Assembly (NCBI GenBank): GCA_005789925.1
Contig: SXWG01000076.1
Coordinates: forward strand, 1 to 7,124
DNA from: Actinomycetota bacterium
GTDB taxonomy: Bacteria > Actinomycetota > Acidimicrobiia > Acidimicrobiales > Ilumatobacteraceae
Length of the DNA: 7,124 nt
Direction of reading: 5' to 3'
Shown: positions 6,683 through 7,124 of the stretch, piece by piece
How positions within the stretch are numbered: the stretch's first letter is position 1
Layout of the letters: each line of letters begins with the position of its first letter
Translations under genes and position numbers: made by a program
Notes under the pieces: model-generated
Database searches by the model: none
Told to the model about the DNA's origin: nothing
What the model saw: only the letters and a program-made list of their open reading frames with translations

Positions 6683-7124
6683 GCCGTGACGAGACGCCAA
6701 TAGAACCCTCGACCGACGAGACCGCGGTCACTGAAGTGCCCGACGAGGTGCTCGGGGAGTTGTCGTCGCTGTTCGGTGTGTCTGCCTCTTCGACCGACGC
6801 TTCGACGAGCGTCCAGCCAAATGCACCTGGCACCGAGACGATCCACGAATCAGTCGTCATCGTCGATGATGCGGTCGTCGTTGACTCGGGTGCAATTGAT
6901 GACTCAGTTGTCGTGATCGATGACGAATCGCATGGCTCGACAGTGGTGGTTCATGCTGATGAAGTCGGACGAGTCGTCATCGTCGATGATGACCAACCTG
7001 ACCCCAGATTTGAAGAACGACGGGAGAAGAAGCGCCGTCGAGAGCAACGCATGCGAGTTCGGTGGGTGTATGCGGCAGGCGCGGCGATTGGTGTATTCGT
7101 GTTGCTCGTCGTCGTTCTTGCGTC
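6679..7124 (+). CDS. ftsQ: FtsQ/DivIB-like cell division protein (N-terminal part; runs off the window)
   Basis: The frame opens at an ATG overlapping the murG-murC-murB stop (ATGA) and stays open to the window end, giving 148 complete codons. It predicts a cytoplasmic tail of about 125 residues rich in Asp, Glu, Ser, Thr and Val, then a strongly basic stretch (REKKRRREQRMRVRW, 115-129), then a hydrophobic segment from about 130 (VYAAGAAIGVFVLLVVVLA) that is the start of one membrane anchor. This single-pass topology with the N-terminus inside, directly after murB, is what FtsQ shows in dcw clusters. The periplasmic POTRA and beta domains that would prove it lie outside the window. The tail holds three similar SVV/VIVDD units (see repeats). 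No clear Shine-Dalgarno site precedes the ATG, so coupling to the upstream gene is likely. A different membrane protein cannot be excluded. Confidence 0.78.
   Translation, partial: MSRDETPIEPSTDETAVTEVPDEVLGELSSLFGVSASSTDASTSVQPNAPGTETIHESVVIVDDAVVVDSGAIDDSVVVIDDESHGSTVVVHADEVGRVVIVDDDQPDPRFEERREKKRRREQRMRVRWVYAAGAAIGVFVLLVVVLA
6852..6991 (+). repeat. In-frame direct repeats in the ftsQ-like tail (two identical 20-base copies and one degenerate copy)
   Basis: The same 20 bases, AGTCGTCATCGTCGATGATG, occur at 6852-6871 and 6972-6991, 120 bases apart. A copy with five mismatches lies between them at 6906-6925. All are in the same reading frame and encode SVVIVDD, SVVVIDD and RVVIVDD. The intervening sequence is also Val/Asp-rich (AVVVDSGAIDD, TVVVHADEV). 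Confidence 0.8.

Noticed and set aside
1..7124. Mobile element, tRNA, riboswitch or CRISPR content
   Set aside because: The window is almost fully covered by overlapping core genes. No terminal inverted repeats, transposase motifs, cloverleaf or spaced repeats were seen.

Overview
The window is a stretch of the division and cell wall (dcw) cluster of a Gram-positive-type bacterium. All genes are on the + strand, in the order mraY (3' end), murD, ftsW, a single very long gene for MurG+MurC+MurB, and the start of an ftsQ-like gene. The gene order, moderately high GC, GTC/GTG/CTC-rich codon use and long acidic FtsQ tail suggest an actinobacterium. I would guess the class Acidimicrobiia, because murB lies inside the cluster, but this is inference; no rRNA or other marker is present.

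Layout: 2-481 MraY C-terminal part; 478-1848 MurD; 1845-3038 FtsW; 3039-3079 the only intergenic gap, holding a possible mini-ORF and an imperfect hairpin over the next start codons; 3080-6682 a 1200-residue trifunctional MurG-MurC-MurB protein; 6679-7124 the N-terminal tail and start of the membrane segment of an FtsQ-like protein, cut by the window end. Three of the four junctions are 4-base ATGA overlaps, so the genes are almost certainly one translationally coupled operon. No promoter or terminator, RNA gene, mobile element or CRISPR array was seen.

How the genes work together: MurB and MurC make UDP-MurNAc and add L-Ala, and MurD adds D-Glu. MraY moves the finished muropeptide to undecaprenyl phosphate (lipid I), MurG adds GlcNAc (lipid II), and FtsW polymerises lipid II at the septum. 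FtsQ belongs to the division complex that controls this step. The most unusual item is that three of these enzymes, including the non-consecutive MurG step, are encoded as one polypeptide. It shows changes in normally conserved active-site motifs and a possibly structured translation start.
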